Shown here one piece after another: positions 31,324 to 42,131 of a DNA stretch of 64,000 bases (position 1 is the first letter of the stretch; the number at the start of each line of letters is the position of its first letter). Made by a program: the position numbers and the translations under genes. The stretch is from contig CM028379.1 of assembly GCA_013146195.2 (NCBI GenBank), positions 92,609,401 through 92,673,400 on the forward strand, written 5' to 3'. Origin of the DNA: Codonopsis lanceolata. Taxonomy: Eukaryota; Streptophyta; Magnoliopsida; Asterales; Campanulaceae. The notes under the pieces are model-generated. The model did no database searches. It saw only the letters and a program-made list of their open reading frames with translations, and had not been told where the DNA came from.

Positions 31324-32798
31324 GTGATTGGGAAGAGAATTTTTTTTGTGGAGGGATGAAGATGAAAGAATTTTAGAGAGATAAAAAATGTTGATATATA
31401 TATATATATATTGGTTTACTTATAACTTAATATTAACACAAAATTAGGGGGGGATTTATAATAAGTCTAACAAGTAATTGCAACCAATGAAAAATAACTA
31501 AAATTTAAATAAATTATCTTTATAAATAACTTTTATTCATTATAGTTTAATTTTTATTAACTATTAGAAAGAAATATTACAACTATTTAATTTCATTTTC
31601 TTACTTTTTAAACCTTGAGAACTCAACAATTTTTTAGACAAAGTGGGGGGTTTTTATTAAGCCAATATAAATTACCTAATATCTAAAATGCTCTCATACA
31701 TAGTTTAAAAAGTAAATTAAATATTAGTATTTTGATCTTTTAATTTGACCCTTTAACTATTAACATTTTAAACTAAAAACCCTTAACATTAGTAAGGGCA
31801 TTTTGATCATTTCAAATATTTTCGTCCTTCTAACAAACAGAAACGATCATCAGTGACCTTATTGACTTGACTGGCCAATTATAGTCATTAAATTAAGAAG
31901 AAAAAACAGTACAACGAGCTTAACGAAAAAATGTGAATATAAGGTGACCAAATTGTGATTTAAGTCATATGATGTGAATGTAGGATGATAAACATAAAAA
32001 ATGTGAATGTAGGATGATAAACATAAATTTTTGAACTTAGGTTCTTAACGGAACACATGACCGCATTTCTTTTTTAGAAAACATTACTAAAGGGCCCTTT
32101 TCCCTTTTGGATTAAATAAAATGTGTAATGTTCAACTTTTATCTGCATTGACAGTACTCTTTACTTTCAATTGTTCAATTTATAATACAATATAGCTCAT
32201 AGTCGCACATGTGCAATTGACTAAAGCTATTTAGGGGCTGAGATTGATTTCTTTACTGAGATCCTACGATCATTATCACTCCCCGAGTTCAAATGTGTGA
32301 ACGGCGGTTGAGCAACTATCCCCTCTCTCTCTCTCTCCAACTCTCCCCACTATTCATGATTGGTGGTCGCTAATCTTTCCTCCACCAAACACATGTCCCT
32401 TTTCTTTTCGATATTTTAATTAATTAATCAATTTTAAGCAAAAAAAATTCGTAAAAGTTTTGTAATTTGAAATATTTTTTTAACTGTTATCGTAATTAAC
32501 TTAATCAATTTATTTTTTGAAACTAAATCTCAATTTAATTTATGTCTAAGTTTTGAATATTTCTATTTTAATTTTTTTCTTTTTAATTGTTATCGTAATT
32601 AACTTAATAAATTTAATTTTTTTTCGGCCCGCAATTTCGTATACAAATAATTTTAAAAAAAATCGTAAGTTTTGTAATTTGAAATATTTGTTTTTTTTCT
32701 TTTTAACTGTTATCATAATTAACTTAGACAAATTATAAGCAAATATTAATTAATTTTCACATTATCTGTTTTATTTATTGATAAATTCACAAACTGGC
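31324..32798. other. AT-rich non-coding DNA
   Basis: No gene seen. There is a short (AT)n at about 31395-31412, a pyrimidine repeat near 32322, and three degenerate copies of a module (GTAATTTGAAATATTT ... GTTATCGTAATTAACTTA) between about 32455 and 32735. Confidence 0.6.
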
Positions 32799-32799
32799 G

Positions 32800-32830
32800 C
32801 CGTGCCATTGACACGGGCAAGAGTACTAGT
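32800..32830 (+). mobile_element. Helitron-like 3' terminus
   Basis: A hairpin CCGTG(7)CACGG at 32800-32816, ten bases later CTAG (32826-32829), then T. Helitrons end in CTRR preceded by a short hairpin and insert before T. I could not identify the TC 5' end, so element length is unknown and the call is tentative. Confidence 0.45.
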
Positions 32831-32950
32831 TTTATCTATGGTAAGGATTACCCTTTGAAATTGGATTTTTCAAGAATAATATCACAAAATAGTATAGTGG
32901 TCTTTGGAACGAGGGGAGTATCTGATACATTCCGTGCATCGCACGAGCAC

Positions 32951-33963
32951 TGATACGGGAGCAAGGGTCCACGATTCCATGAGACCAAAGGACTCAATGA
33001 GTGTGCATGGGTGGGTTATTAATTTGCAAGACAAGGCAACTGGGTTATGGGAAGCAACCAAAACTAGAAGGGAAGGCTTCAGGTTATGTTATTAATTTGG
33101 AGAATGAAATAAAGAAGCTAAGAAAGGTATGGGCCAAAACTAAAGGATGGTGGACTCATTTCTTGGAAGGAAAACAAGACATGGGGCACGGGTCAAAGGG
33201 ATTCAAGGAATGGGTTCAAGCAAGGAAGTTAAAGGGTGGCATGGGGCTAGGCCTAGCAAGCCTTGCATGGACGTGTATGCAAGGAGGTCACAACATAGCT
33301 TGGAAGGGGGGCGGCCTCCATGAGTAATGGGAACAAGGAGTTAGTTAAGTTAGGTAAAAATCTGCTAGTAGTTAGGAATTTACTTGTTTTCTAGTTTAGC
33401 GTTTCCTTTTTATATTTCTAGTAGAATTAGGATTTAATTGTGTTCACATTATAGATTAGGGTTACTTTGTAAGCCTTTATAAGGCCTTTAATTCCCTTAA
33501 TAAAGCAGATTGATTTTGAGTGTGAGAACATTAAGCATAGAGCGAGTTCGTTCTTTTCCAATTCTTCTTACAAAGTGAGTGAAGCTTTGTGTGTTGAATC
33601 AAATGACATTCTTTACGTTGAGCGAGTGAAACTCAACTGGTGAAGCCACCTATCCTTTAAATTTGTGTTATTTCATTTTTATTTTGTTACAAAAGAATTT
33701 CAGGATGTTGGAAGGTTTTTCAAAGTCTCGGCCAAACCAACATACTGTGGGCAGTTTGGACATGATTAAGAAGAGCGGTGTTGCGGGGCTTTTGTGGCAG
33801 CTTGTGTTCCGTCAAAGCATTGGTTGTTTCACTTGCTCCTTGGAATATTTCAGCCAAGGTAAGTTGATCCAGATTTGGGACTGTTTTGGGTAAGTATTGG
33901 TTCTTTTGAAGTTGTCCAAGTTGTGTGGACAGATTGTTGTTTCAAGCGTCCTCACACGCATCA
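32951..33963 (+). repeat. 5' LTR of the gag-protease gypsy element
   Basis: 1013 bp, TGATACGGGAGC to CACACGCATCA. It contains a TATA-like TTTATAAGG (about 33476-33484) and AATAAA (33499-33504). Its first part also carries the coding extension found at the 3' end of the internal ORF in other copies. Confidence 0.75.
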
Positions 33964-33965
33964 AG

Positions 33966-33977
33966 TGGTATAAGAGC
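33966..33977 (+). other. Primer-binding site of the gag-protease gypsy element
   Basis: TGGTATAAGAGC, one mismatch from the Met-tRNA-type TGGTATCAGAGC, two bases after the LTR end. Confidence 0.7.
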
Positions 33978-34200
33978 TAGCTTTTCATGAATCCTTATTC
34001 ACGAAAAAATCATGTAGAATCAATAAGATGGAGAACAACAACAAGAACGCAATTACGAGCCAATGAACAACTTACGAAGGGATCGGGAATTCCGAGAGTT
34101 ACAATGAATGGTGGAAGCTCTTTAACTTGGTTTACAAGCAAGACATGCAATTCGAGCGGATCCTTCATCTAATAATGAAGATGAAGAACATCCTAGGGCA

Positions 34201-34947
34201 CGGTTTCGACCAAGGCGTGAAAGAGATGATGATGATCAAGGGTTGAAGCTCGTTCCAGAATTCAAAGGCTCCATGGATCCTGAAAAGTATCTCAAATGGG
34301 TTCGAAGGGTAGAGAGAGTTTTCTACTACAAGGAGTATAGCGATCCTAAAAAGTTCAAGGTATCTATTCTTAAACTCACTAAGTATGCATCGATCTGGTA
34401 TGAGAACTTGAAAGCTCAAAGGAGGCGTGAAGGGAAGGAAAAGATCAAATCATGGGACAAGCTCAAAAAGTATCTTAACTGTAGGTTCTTGCCAAGTACC
34501 TACTTGCAAGATAACTTCACAACTCTTCACCTTCTCAAGTAAGGAGAGACAAGTGTGGTAGAATACAATGAAAAGTTCGAGAAGATCTCCATCCTATGTA
34601 ATGTCCAGGAACTGGTGAAACAAAAAAAAATACTAGATTCATGAGCGGGCTAGATCCGAAAGTGGCGGGTATGATGGAGCTTCAACCATATTATACGTTT
34701 GAAGAGATGTGCAAGTTAGCCGTCAAGTGTGAAAGACAACTCAAGAAGAAAAAAGGAACAAAGGCGACACCATCAAAGGGGGCAGTCGCCTTTAAACACG
34801 GGGTAAGTACCACATATACAAAAGGTGGAAGAAACACCAACAAAGGTAGACAAGGGCGGTGAAGTAGAACGTAAGAAACCAGTGAGAGGCAAGGATTCGG
34901 TTAAATACTTCAAATGCCAAGGGTACGACCACTATCAATATGAATGC
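34201..34947 (+). pseudogene. Gypsy gag with degenerate zinc knuckle
   Basis: The frame around 34243-34542 has the retrotransposon gag motifs FKGSMDPEKYLKWVRRVERV and WDKLKKYLNCRFLPSTY. After a stop it continues in another frame at 34641-34862 (MSGLDPKVAGMMELQPY, FEEMCKLAVKCERQL) and then a Lys-rich tail. At 34906-34947 the knuckle reads YFKCQGYDHYQYEC: the spacing of CX2CX4HX4C is preserved, but the first Cys is Tyr, so zinc binding would be impaired. At least two frame changes make it non-functional. Confidence 0.8.
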
Positions 34948-35185
34948 TCCACAAGAAGGGTCTTGACAATGCAATAAATCTAAGAAATCAAAGATGGTCT
35001 CTCTAAAACGACGGTGGAAGAAAAAAATGGAGGAAGGAATAGTAGAATTTTGCAACGACGCACATGGGAATGCTTTGGTGTTGAGTAGATCATTGCACGC
35101 AAAGAATGTTCCATTAGGAGAAGAAACCCGAGAGAAAATCTTCCATGCCAACTGTTTAGTCTAAGACAAGGTATGTGCTTTAGTA

Positions 35186-36139
35186 GTGGAAGGAGGAAGT
35201 TGCACCAAGACCGTCTCGACCGTTCTTATCGAAAAACTAAAGGTACCTACTATTGTTTACCCTCACTCTTATAAATTGCACTGGCTCAATAATAGTTCCG
35301 AAGTGAGGGTGGATAAACAAGCTTTGAATTCCTTCTCTATGGGAAATTATGTTGACGAGGTACTTTGTGACGTGGTCCCTATGGACGTGTGCCATTTGTT
35401 ATTGGGACGGTCGTGGCAATTCGATCGTTGGGTTATCCATAATGGAAGAGAGAATACATATACCATCACTAAGGACAACAAGAAATTTTGGATTAAGCCA
35501 TCTCCAACTCTACCACAAGGTTCGGGTATCAACTTCTCAAACAAAATTAATTTGTTCGCAAAAAGGGAGTTAGGCGAAGTGCATAAGGATGTCCTAGCCG
35601 AGAAACTTGGGTATGAAGCCCACGGCTTAGGACACTCTTCTATGGGGAATCCTCCAAGTCACGATCAAGCACCAACTGCCAATGGAAGTGAAGACGTTAG
35701 CAAGTTGAGAGTACAGGAATTTAGCTATGAAGATGATGGGTTCAAGTTTGATGGTCACTTACTACTTGGTGAAGAGGAAGTCACGGCTTGGGAAGATTTC
35801 ATGGGCACCTTTTTAAAGGTTTTGAAATTATATGCTCAAGCATGTAAGGATCCAAATGGTTCAAAAACTCAAGTGATGACCATACTAAAAGAAGCAAGGA
35901 AGAGAGCTTGGAAATTGGGGTTCATTATAAGTGTTGAATACTTGACCCTAGGGAACCAAATACAAGAGCATAGGCTATCCAAACACACTCCCAACAAGCC
36001 TAAGGAAGAATGGGTCAACCAAAGTTTACAATGGAAAGCTCAAGCTAAGAAGACTTTAGGATTGAAGTCAATCCTTTTTCAAGAAAAGGAGTATGATACG
36101 GGAGCAAGGGTCCACGATTCCATTGGACCAAAGGACTAA
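35186..36139 (+). CDS. Gypsy protease-like ORF with a C-terminal extension running into the LTR
   Basis: 317 open codons. The first part is a retropepsin-like fold of the gypsy type: EGGSCTKTVS, then LHWLNNSSEVRVDKQ, VLCDVVPMDVCHLLLGRSW and FDRWVIHNGRENTY. Family members normally have Asp at the first motif (D-G/S-G); here the codon is GAA, Glu, which would abolish catalysis. From about residue 130 the sequence is unlike any polymerase domain: a charged helical region (EEEVTAWEDFMGTFLKVLK, EARKRAWKLG) ending inside the 3' LTR. The same extension recurs in four other copies. Its function is unknown. It is open but lies in a defective element. Confidence 0.6.
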   Translation: MEGGSCTKTVSTVLIEKLKVPTIVYPHSYKLHWLNNSSEVRVDKQALNSFSMGNYVDEVLCDVVPMDVCHLLLGRSWQFDRWVIHNGRENTYTITKDNKKFWIKPSPTLPQGSGINFSNKINLFAKRELGEVHKDVLAEKLGYEAHGLGHSSMGNPPSHDQAPTANGSEDVSKLRVQEFSYEDDGFKFDGHLLLGEEEVTAWEDFMGTFLKVLKLYAQACKDPNGSKTQVMTILKEARKRAWKLGFIISVEYLTLGNQIQEHRLSKHTPNKPKEEWVNQSLQWKAQAKKTLGLKSILFQEKEYDTGARVHDSIGPKD

Positions 36140-36165
36140 ATGAGTGTGCATAAGTGGGTTATTTG

Positions 36166-36367
36166 TAGAGCTATCAAATTGGGCTAAAGCCCGCCCCGCC
36201 ACCTCAAAGGGGCGGGTTGGGCCAATAAAATGAAGGATCGTTTGGGAGCGAACCTCACAGGGTTTGCCCGCACAGGCTGAGGACTATTGCAGGGCGGGGA
36301 CGGGCTGCCCGTCATTTTCTCAAAAGTAATACCCAAAAGATAAATAAATAATTATGACTAGTAGTAC
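36166..36367. repeat. GC-rich inserted fragment between the two element copies
   Basis: Begins TGTAGAGCTATCAAATTGGG and contains GCCCGCCCCGCC followed by GGGGCGGGTTGGGCC, which can fold back. The start resembles one end of a known type of plant DNA-transposon MITE (TAGAGCTGTCAAA tip). The matching other end is absent, so it is truncated. Confidence 0.4.
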
Positions 36368-39300
36368 CTAAAGGTACCTACTATTGTTTACCCTCACTCT
36401 TATAAATTGCACTGGCTCAATAATAGTTCCGAAGTGAGGGTGGATAAACAAGCTTTGAATTCCTTCTCTATGGGAAATTATGTTGATGAGGTACTTTGTG
36501 ACGTGGTCCCTATGGACGTGTGCCATTTGTTATTGGGACGGTCGTGGAAATTCGATCGTTGGGTTATCCATAATGGAAGAGAGAATACATATACCATCAC
36601 TAAGGACAACAAGAAATTTTGGATTAAGCCATCTCCAACTCTACCACAAGGTTCGGGTATCAACTTCTCAAACAAAATTAATTTGTTCGCAAAAAGGGAG
36701 TTAGGCGAAGTGCATAAGGATGTCCTAGCCGAGAAACTTGGGTATGAAGCCCACGGCTTAGGACACTCTTCTATGGGGAATCCTCCAAGTCACGATCAAG
36801 CACAAACTGTCAAACGAAGTGAAGACGTTAGCAAGTTGAGAGTACGGGAATTTAGCTACGAAGATGATGTGTTCAAGTTTGATGGTCATTTACTACTTGG
36901 TGAAGAGGAAGTCGTGGCTTGGGAAGACATCATGGGCACTTTTTTAAAGGTTTTGAAATTATATGCTCAAGCATGTAAGGATCCTCATGGTTCAAAAACT
37001 CAAGTGATGACCACACTAGAAGAAGCAAGGAAGAGAGCTTGAAAATTAGGGTTCGATATAAGTGTGGAACACTTGACCCTAGGGAACCAAATACAAGAAC
37101 ATGGGCTATCCAAACACACTCCTAACAAGCCTAAGGAAGAATGGGTCAACCAAAGTTTATAATGGGAAGCTCAAGCTAAGAAGACTCTAGGATTGAAGTC
37201 AATCCTTTTTCAAGAAAGGGAGTATGATGCGGGAGCAAGGGTCCACGTTTCCATGGGACCAAAGTACTTAATGAGTGTGCATGAGTGGGTTATTTGCAAG
37301 ACAAGGCAACCGGGTTATGGGAATCAACCAAAACTAGAAGGGAAGGCTTCCGGTTATGTTATCAATTTGGAGAAGGAAATAAAGAAGCTAAAAAAGGTAT
37401 GGGCCAAAACTAAAGGATGGTAGACTCGTTTCATGGAAGGAAAACAAGACTTGGGAAGAGGTCAAAGGGATTCAAGGAATGGGCTCAAGCAAGGAAGTGA
37501 AAGGGTGGCACGGGCCTAGGCCTATGAAGCCTTGCATGGACGTGCTTGTAAGGAGGTCACGACATAGCTTGGAAGGGGGGAGGCCTCCATGAGTAATGTG
37601 AACAAGGACTTAGTTAAGTTAGGTAACAATCTGCTAGTAGGTAGGAATTTACTTGCTTTCTAGTTTAGTGTTTCCTTTTTATATTTCTAGTAGAGTTAGG
37701 ATTTGATTGTGTTCACATTATAGATTAGGGTTACTTTGTAAGCCTTTATAAGGCCTTTAATTTCTTTAATAAAGCATATTGATTTTGAGTGTGAGAACAT
37801 TGAGCATAGAACGAGTTCGTTCTTTTTCGATTCTTCTTACAAAGTGAGTGAAGTTTTTTGTGTCGAATCAAACGACATTCTTTACGTTGAGCGAGTGAAA
37901 CTCAACCGGCGAAGTCGCATATCCTTTAAATTTGTGCTATTTCATTTTTATTTTGTTAAAAAAGAATTTTGGGCTGTTAGAAGGTGCTTCAAAGTCTCGG
38001 TCAAATCAACACATTGTGGGCAGTTTGGACGTGATTAAGAGGAGCGATGTTGCAGGGCTTTCGTGGAACTTGTGTTCCCTCAAGGCGTGGGCTGTTTCAC
38101 TTGTTCCTTGGAATATTCGGCCAAGGTAAGTTGGGGGACATTTGGGACTGTTATTTAGCTAGATGGAGTGTGTCTTTATAAAGATTATAAATATAATAGG
38201 GTTAATTGCACCATTGGTCCCTTGATTTTTGGTCATTCTCAGCATTAGTCCCTTAAAAAATTCGTAAAGTCTTTTTATGAATGTTAGAGAAATATAGTTA
38301 AGTTGTCCATGTGCCTCCTACGTGCATTTAGTAAGGGCTAAAATGAAATTTTTCAATCCTAAATTATATCAAAATTTGCAATCGAGTCCCTAGAAATTTA
38401 TTCATGTTGTTATCTTGTTTGGATTTTATTTCTATATAAGTGGCATCCTAACTGAACTAGTAGTACAATTTTCATCTGCTTTTAGCACTTAATCTTGTCA
38501 TTGATCTAAATGTTATTGAAGTTATTATGGATTCAGCGTTTGAGACATTAATTATGATTGTCATTACTTGCTTGTATTAAACTAGACTAGAGGTGATAAA
38601 TGGTAGGGTTAGACACATATGAGTAACGCCTATGCGAGTGAAGAACTCATAATAGGTGGGCCATATATGAATTGGTTAGCTGTGGACGCCTATTCATCCA
38701 TGAGTATAAGAAACTTTTCTAATTTTTAATTTTTCATTATATCAAATTGTGAACCACCACTACTACCGCCACAAGACCATCTCTAACAATATATCCCCAA
38801 TATATGTCAATCAACATATAGAACCAAAACTAAAGAAAAATATAATAAATTAAGTTTAACTAATTACAATTCAAATAACTTGATTAATGGATTAAGTTTG
38901 ACGAATTACAATTGAACTTAATTTTATAACACTTCCCATTATGTCTATTAAAAATTTGTTAATAATCATACTCATTAAAGTGTGGGTGGTCTGGACAAAA
39001 AAAAAAGCTTAAATGGGCACTAACAAATTACCACCACTAACAGATAGAAACCATCCCATAACAAATAGACAGCTATTCTCAAAGACTTCCTAGTAAAATT
39101 CAGTAAGGATTTGAACTGATCTTGAGATTTTACTCTCTTGTCTAAGCGCAGAAGTTAAACTGTCCTTTGGCAATTGACCTTTGGAAGATGAAACCTTAAA
39201 GAAGCAATTTTGTGCCCTTTTACATTTAAAACGCACTTAATTATGATCATTTACAATTTTACACGGTAAATACTTTACCATTACATAATAGGTTACAAAA

Positions 39301-40121
39301 TAAATAGTGGTTGCCGAATCCGACTTGTGTGTGTATGATTGCACCTATACTTATAATCGTGTTGTATACAGTACGTGTAAAATGCATAACGCAACACATA
39401 TTGAGGGAGATTTGCACAAAAAAAAGGGTGAAGGGCTGGCTGCCTTGGTTGGTTGGGTGGAGGCATACTGGGCCAACCAAAATGGGAAAATGACTGGTTG
39501 ATGGGCCTGGTCATGTTGGGCTTCCTAGGCTTGAAATAGTGGGGGAGCTGTTGTGTGTTTTTAGGAGAAATTGCTTGCCAGTACCTTTTCCGAAACGTTT
39601 TTGGGTGATAATCGGGCCGATACCTTGTGATGAAAATATAATCTCAAAAGTCCACGATAATTTTTTAAACCGCTACAGTACATTTTTTGGGAGAAAAATG
39701 ACGAAGATACTCTTAATGAAAGAAAGGCGGGCGGACAAAGCCCCATCCCAAATTTGGGCATCGCAAAGAAAAAAATTGGGAATCGCTCACAATTTTGGGC
39801 ATCGTTCAAAATTTTGAGTGTCACAATGCAAAAGCTTACTGCGCAAATTTGGGCATCGCAAGGAAGAAAATTGAGCATCGTTCAAAATTTTGGTCATTGC
39901 AATGCAAAAGCCACTACCCAAAATTATATTAAATTATTTATATAACACCAATTTCACATTCAAACTAAAAAAATGCAGACAAAACTTAAAAACTACTGAC
40001 AAATAACTGAAGTGCTTATATTTTTATTAAATTATATATCTGAAGTTTAATTATAAAATTACTAATTGTTAAATATTATTGATGATGTAAATAATATTAT
40101 AAACATAAAACTATTAAATAA
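36368..40121 (+). repeat. Tandem array unit 1 (gypsy 3' fragment plus 2-kb spacer)
   Basis: 36368-37224 repeats the protease and extension region of the upstream element almost exactly. 37225-38155 is LTR sequence cut at the same place as in units 3 and 4. 38156-40121 is the spacer. Relative to the common junction (TTAGGCGAAGTGCATAAGG, 36701) the period to the next unit is about 3.4 kb. Confidence 0.85.
36407..37042 (+). pseudogene. Second copy of the gypsy protease-like ORF, truncated
   Basis: 211 codons nearly identical to the upstream copy from LHWLNNSSEVRVDKQ onward, but lacking the N-terminal active-site segment. A TGA at 37040-37042 ends the frame where the first copy reads Trp. The open stretch resumes at 37193-37423, crossing the LTR start at 37225. 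Confidence 0.8.
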
Positions 40122-40928
40122 GGTTGGGCGAAGTGCATAAGGTTGGGCGAAGTGCATAAGGTTGTCCTAGCCGAGAAACTTGGGTATGAAGCCCACGGCT
40201 TAGGAAACTCTTCTATGGGGAATCCTCCAAGTCACGATGACGCACAAACTGTCAAAGGAAGTGAAGACGTTAGCAAGTTGAGAGTACGGGAATTTAGCTA
40301 TGAAGATGATGTGTTCAAGTTTGATGGTCATTTACTACTTGGTGAAGAGGAAGTCACGGCTTGGGAAGACTTCATGGGCACCTTTTTAAAGGTTTTGAAA
40401 TTATATGCTCAAGCATGTAAGGATCCGAATGGTTCAAAAACTCAAGCGATGACCACACTAGAAGAAGCAAGGAAGAGAGCTTGGAAATTGGGGTTCGATA
40501 TAAGTGTGGAACACTTGACCCTAGGGAACAAAATACAAGAACATGGGCTATCCAAACACACTCCCAACAAGCCTAAGGAAGAATAGGTCAATCAAAGTTT
40601 ACAATGGGAAGCTCAAGCTAAGATGACTCTAGGATTGAAGTCGGTCCTTTTTCAAGAAAGGGAGTATGTTGCGGGAGCAAGGGTCTACGTTTCCATGGGA
40701 CCAAAGGACTTAATAAGTGTGCATGGGTGGGTTATTTGCAAGACAAGGCAACCGGGTTATGGGAAGTAACCAAAACTAGAAGGGAAGGCTTAAGGTTATG
40801 TTATCAATTTGGAGAAGGAAATAAAGAAGCTAAAAAAGGTATGGGCCAAAACTAAAGGATGGTAGACTCGTTTCATGGAAGGAAAACAAGACATGGGGCA
40901 CGATCAAAGGGATTCAAAGAATGGGCTC
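40122..40928 (+). repeat. Tandem array unit 2, first part
   Basis: Opens with an exact 19-bp doubling of GGTTGGGCGAAGTGCATAA (40122-40159). It then follows the same extension coding region (open 40143-40586) and the LTR start at 40666 (TGTTGCGGG here). It stops abruptly at 40928 where the satellite begins. The rest of its LTR and most of its spacer are missing; the spacer resumes at 46078. Confidence 0.85.
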
Positions 40929-40929
40929 A

Positions 40930-42106
40930 GGATACAATGAATATTGCATCTATTACTGTGTTGATGTGATGGATATCGCATCTAGCATTGCGATGCGATG
41001 GATATCGCATCTAGCGTTGCGATGCGATGGATATTGCATCTGTCCTTTTGGTAATGCGATGGATATCACATCTAGCGTTGCGATGCAATGGATATTCTAT
41101 CCGTCTTTTTGGTAATGCGATGGATATCGCATCTAGCGTTGCGATGCAATGGATATTGCATCCGTCTTTTTGGTAATGCGATGGATAGCGCATTTAGCGT
41201 TGCAATGCAATAGATATTGCATTCGTCTTTTTGGTGATGCGATGAATATCACATCTAGTGTTGCGATGCAATGGATATTGCATCCGTTTTTCTGGTAATA
41301 CGATGGATATCGCATTTAGTATTGCGATGCAATGGATATCGCATTCGTCTTTTTGGTAATGCGATGGATATCGGATTTAGCATTGCGATGCAATGGATAT
41401 TGCATTTGTCTTTTTGGTAATGCGATGGATATCGTATTTAGCGTTGCGATGCAATGGATATTGCATCCGTCTTTTTGGTGATGCGATCGATATCGCATTT
41501 AGCGTCGCGATGCAATGGATATTGCATCTGTTTTTGCGTTAATGCAATGGATATTGCATTAAGTTTTGTGGCAACGTAATGGATATTGCGTTTAGTGTTG
41601 CGATGCAATGGATATTGCATCTGTTTTATGCGTTGATGGAATGGATATTGCATTAAGTTTTGTGGCGACGTATTGGATATTGCGTTTAGTGTTGCGATGC
41701 AATGGATATTGCATCTGTTTTCTGCGTTAATGCAATTGATATTGCATTAAGTTTTGTGGTGACGCAATGGATATTGCGTTTAGTGTTGCGATGCAATGGA
41801 TATTGCATCTGTTTTTTGCGATAATGCAATGGATATTGCATTAAATTTTGTGGTGACGCAATGGATATTGCATCTGTTTTCTGCGTTAATGCAATGGATA
41901 TTGCATTAAGTTTTGTGGCGACGCAATTGATATTGTGTTTAGTGTTGCGATGCAATGGATATTGCATTAAGTTTTGTGGGGACGCAATGGATATTGCGTT
42001 TGGTGTTGTGATGCAATGGATATTGCATCTGTTTCCTGCGATGATGCAATGGATATTGCATTTTGATGTGCATTACTTTCACTAGGTTGTAATGGATATT
42101 ACAACT
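40930..42106. repeat. Satellite of about 38 hairpin-forming monomers near 30 bp
   Basis: Every monomer is centred on ATGGATAT (or a near variant), with 6-10 flanking bases that are inverted repeats. To about 41515 two monomer types alternate, giving a 61-bp higher-order unit; from about 41520 three types cycle in a roughly 93-bp unit. Arms differ between types but stay complementary: GATGCGAT/ATCGCATC, GATGCAAT/ATTGCATC, AATGCAAT/ATTGCATT, ACGCAAT/ATTGCGT, and GTTGTAAT/ATTACAAC in the last copy. Open frames on either strand are by-products of the period and are not genes. Confidence 0.92.
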
Positions 42107-42131
42107 ATCTTTTCGCACAGCACTTGATCCC

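Larger units (their letters stand above)
32951..36165 (+). mobile_element. Non-autonomous Ty3/gypsy derivative: gag and protease only
   Basis: 5' LTR (32951-33963), PBS (33966), gag (about 34200-34950), protease and a C-terminal extension (35186-36139), then the first 72 bp of a 3' LTR, cut at 36165. No RT, RNase H or integrase lies between protease and 3' LTR, and the same direct junction of protease region to LTR recurs in a second copy, so the deletion is ancestral. This resembles TR-GAG or LARD-type elements that move with help from others. Gag has stops and frameshifts. Confidence 0.75.

Noticed and set aside
40930..42106. CRISPR-like array
   Set aside because: Regular palindromic repeats, but no unique spacers, a plant genome context, and the intervals are themselves repeated.
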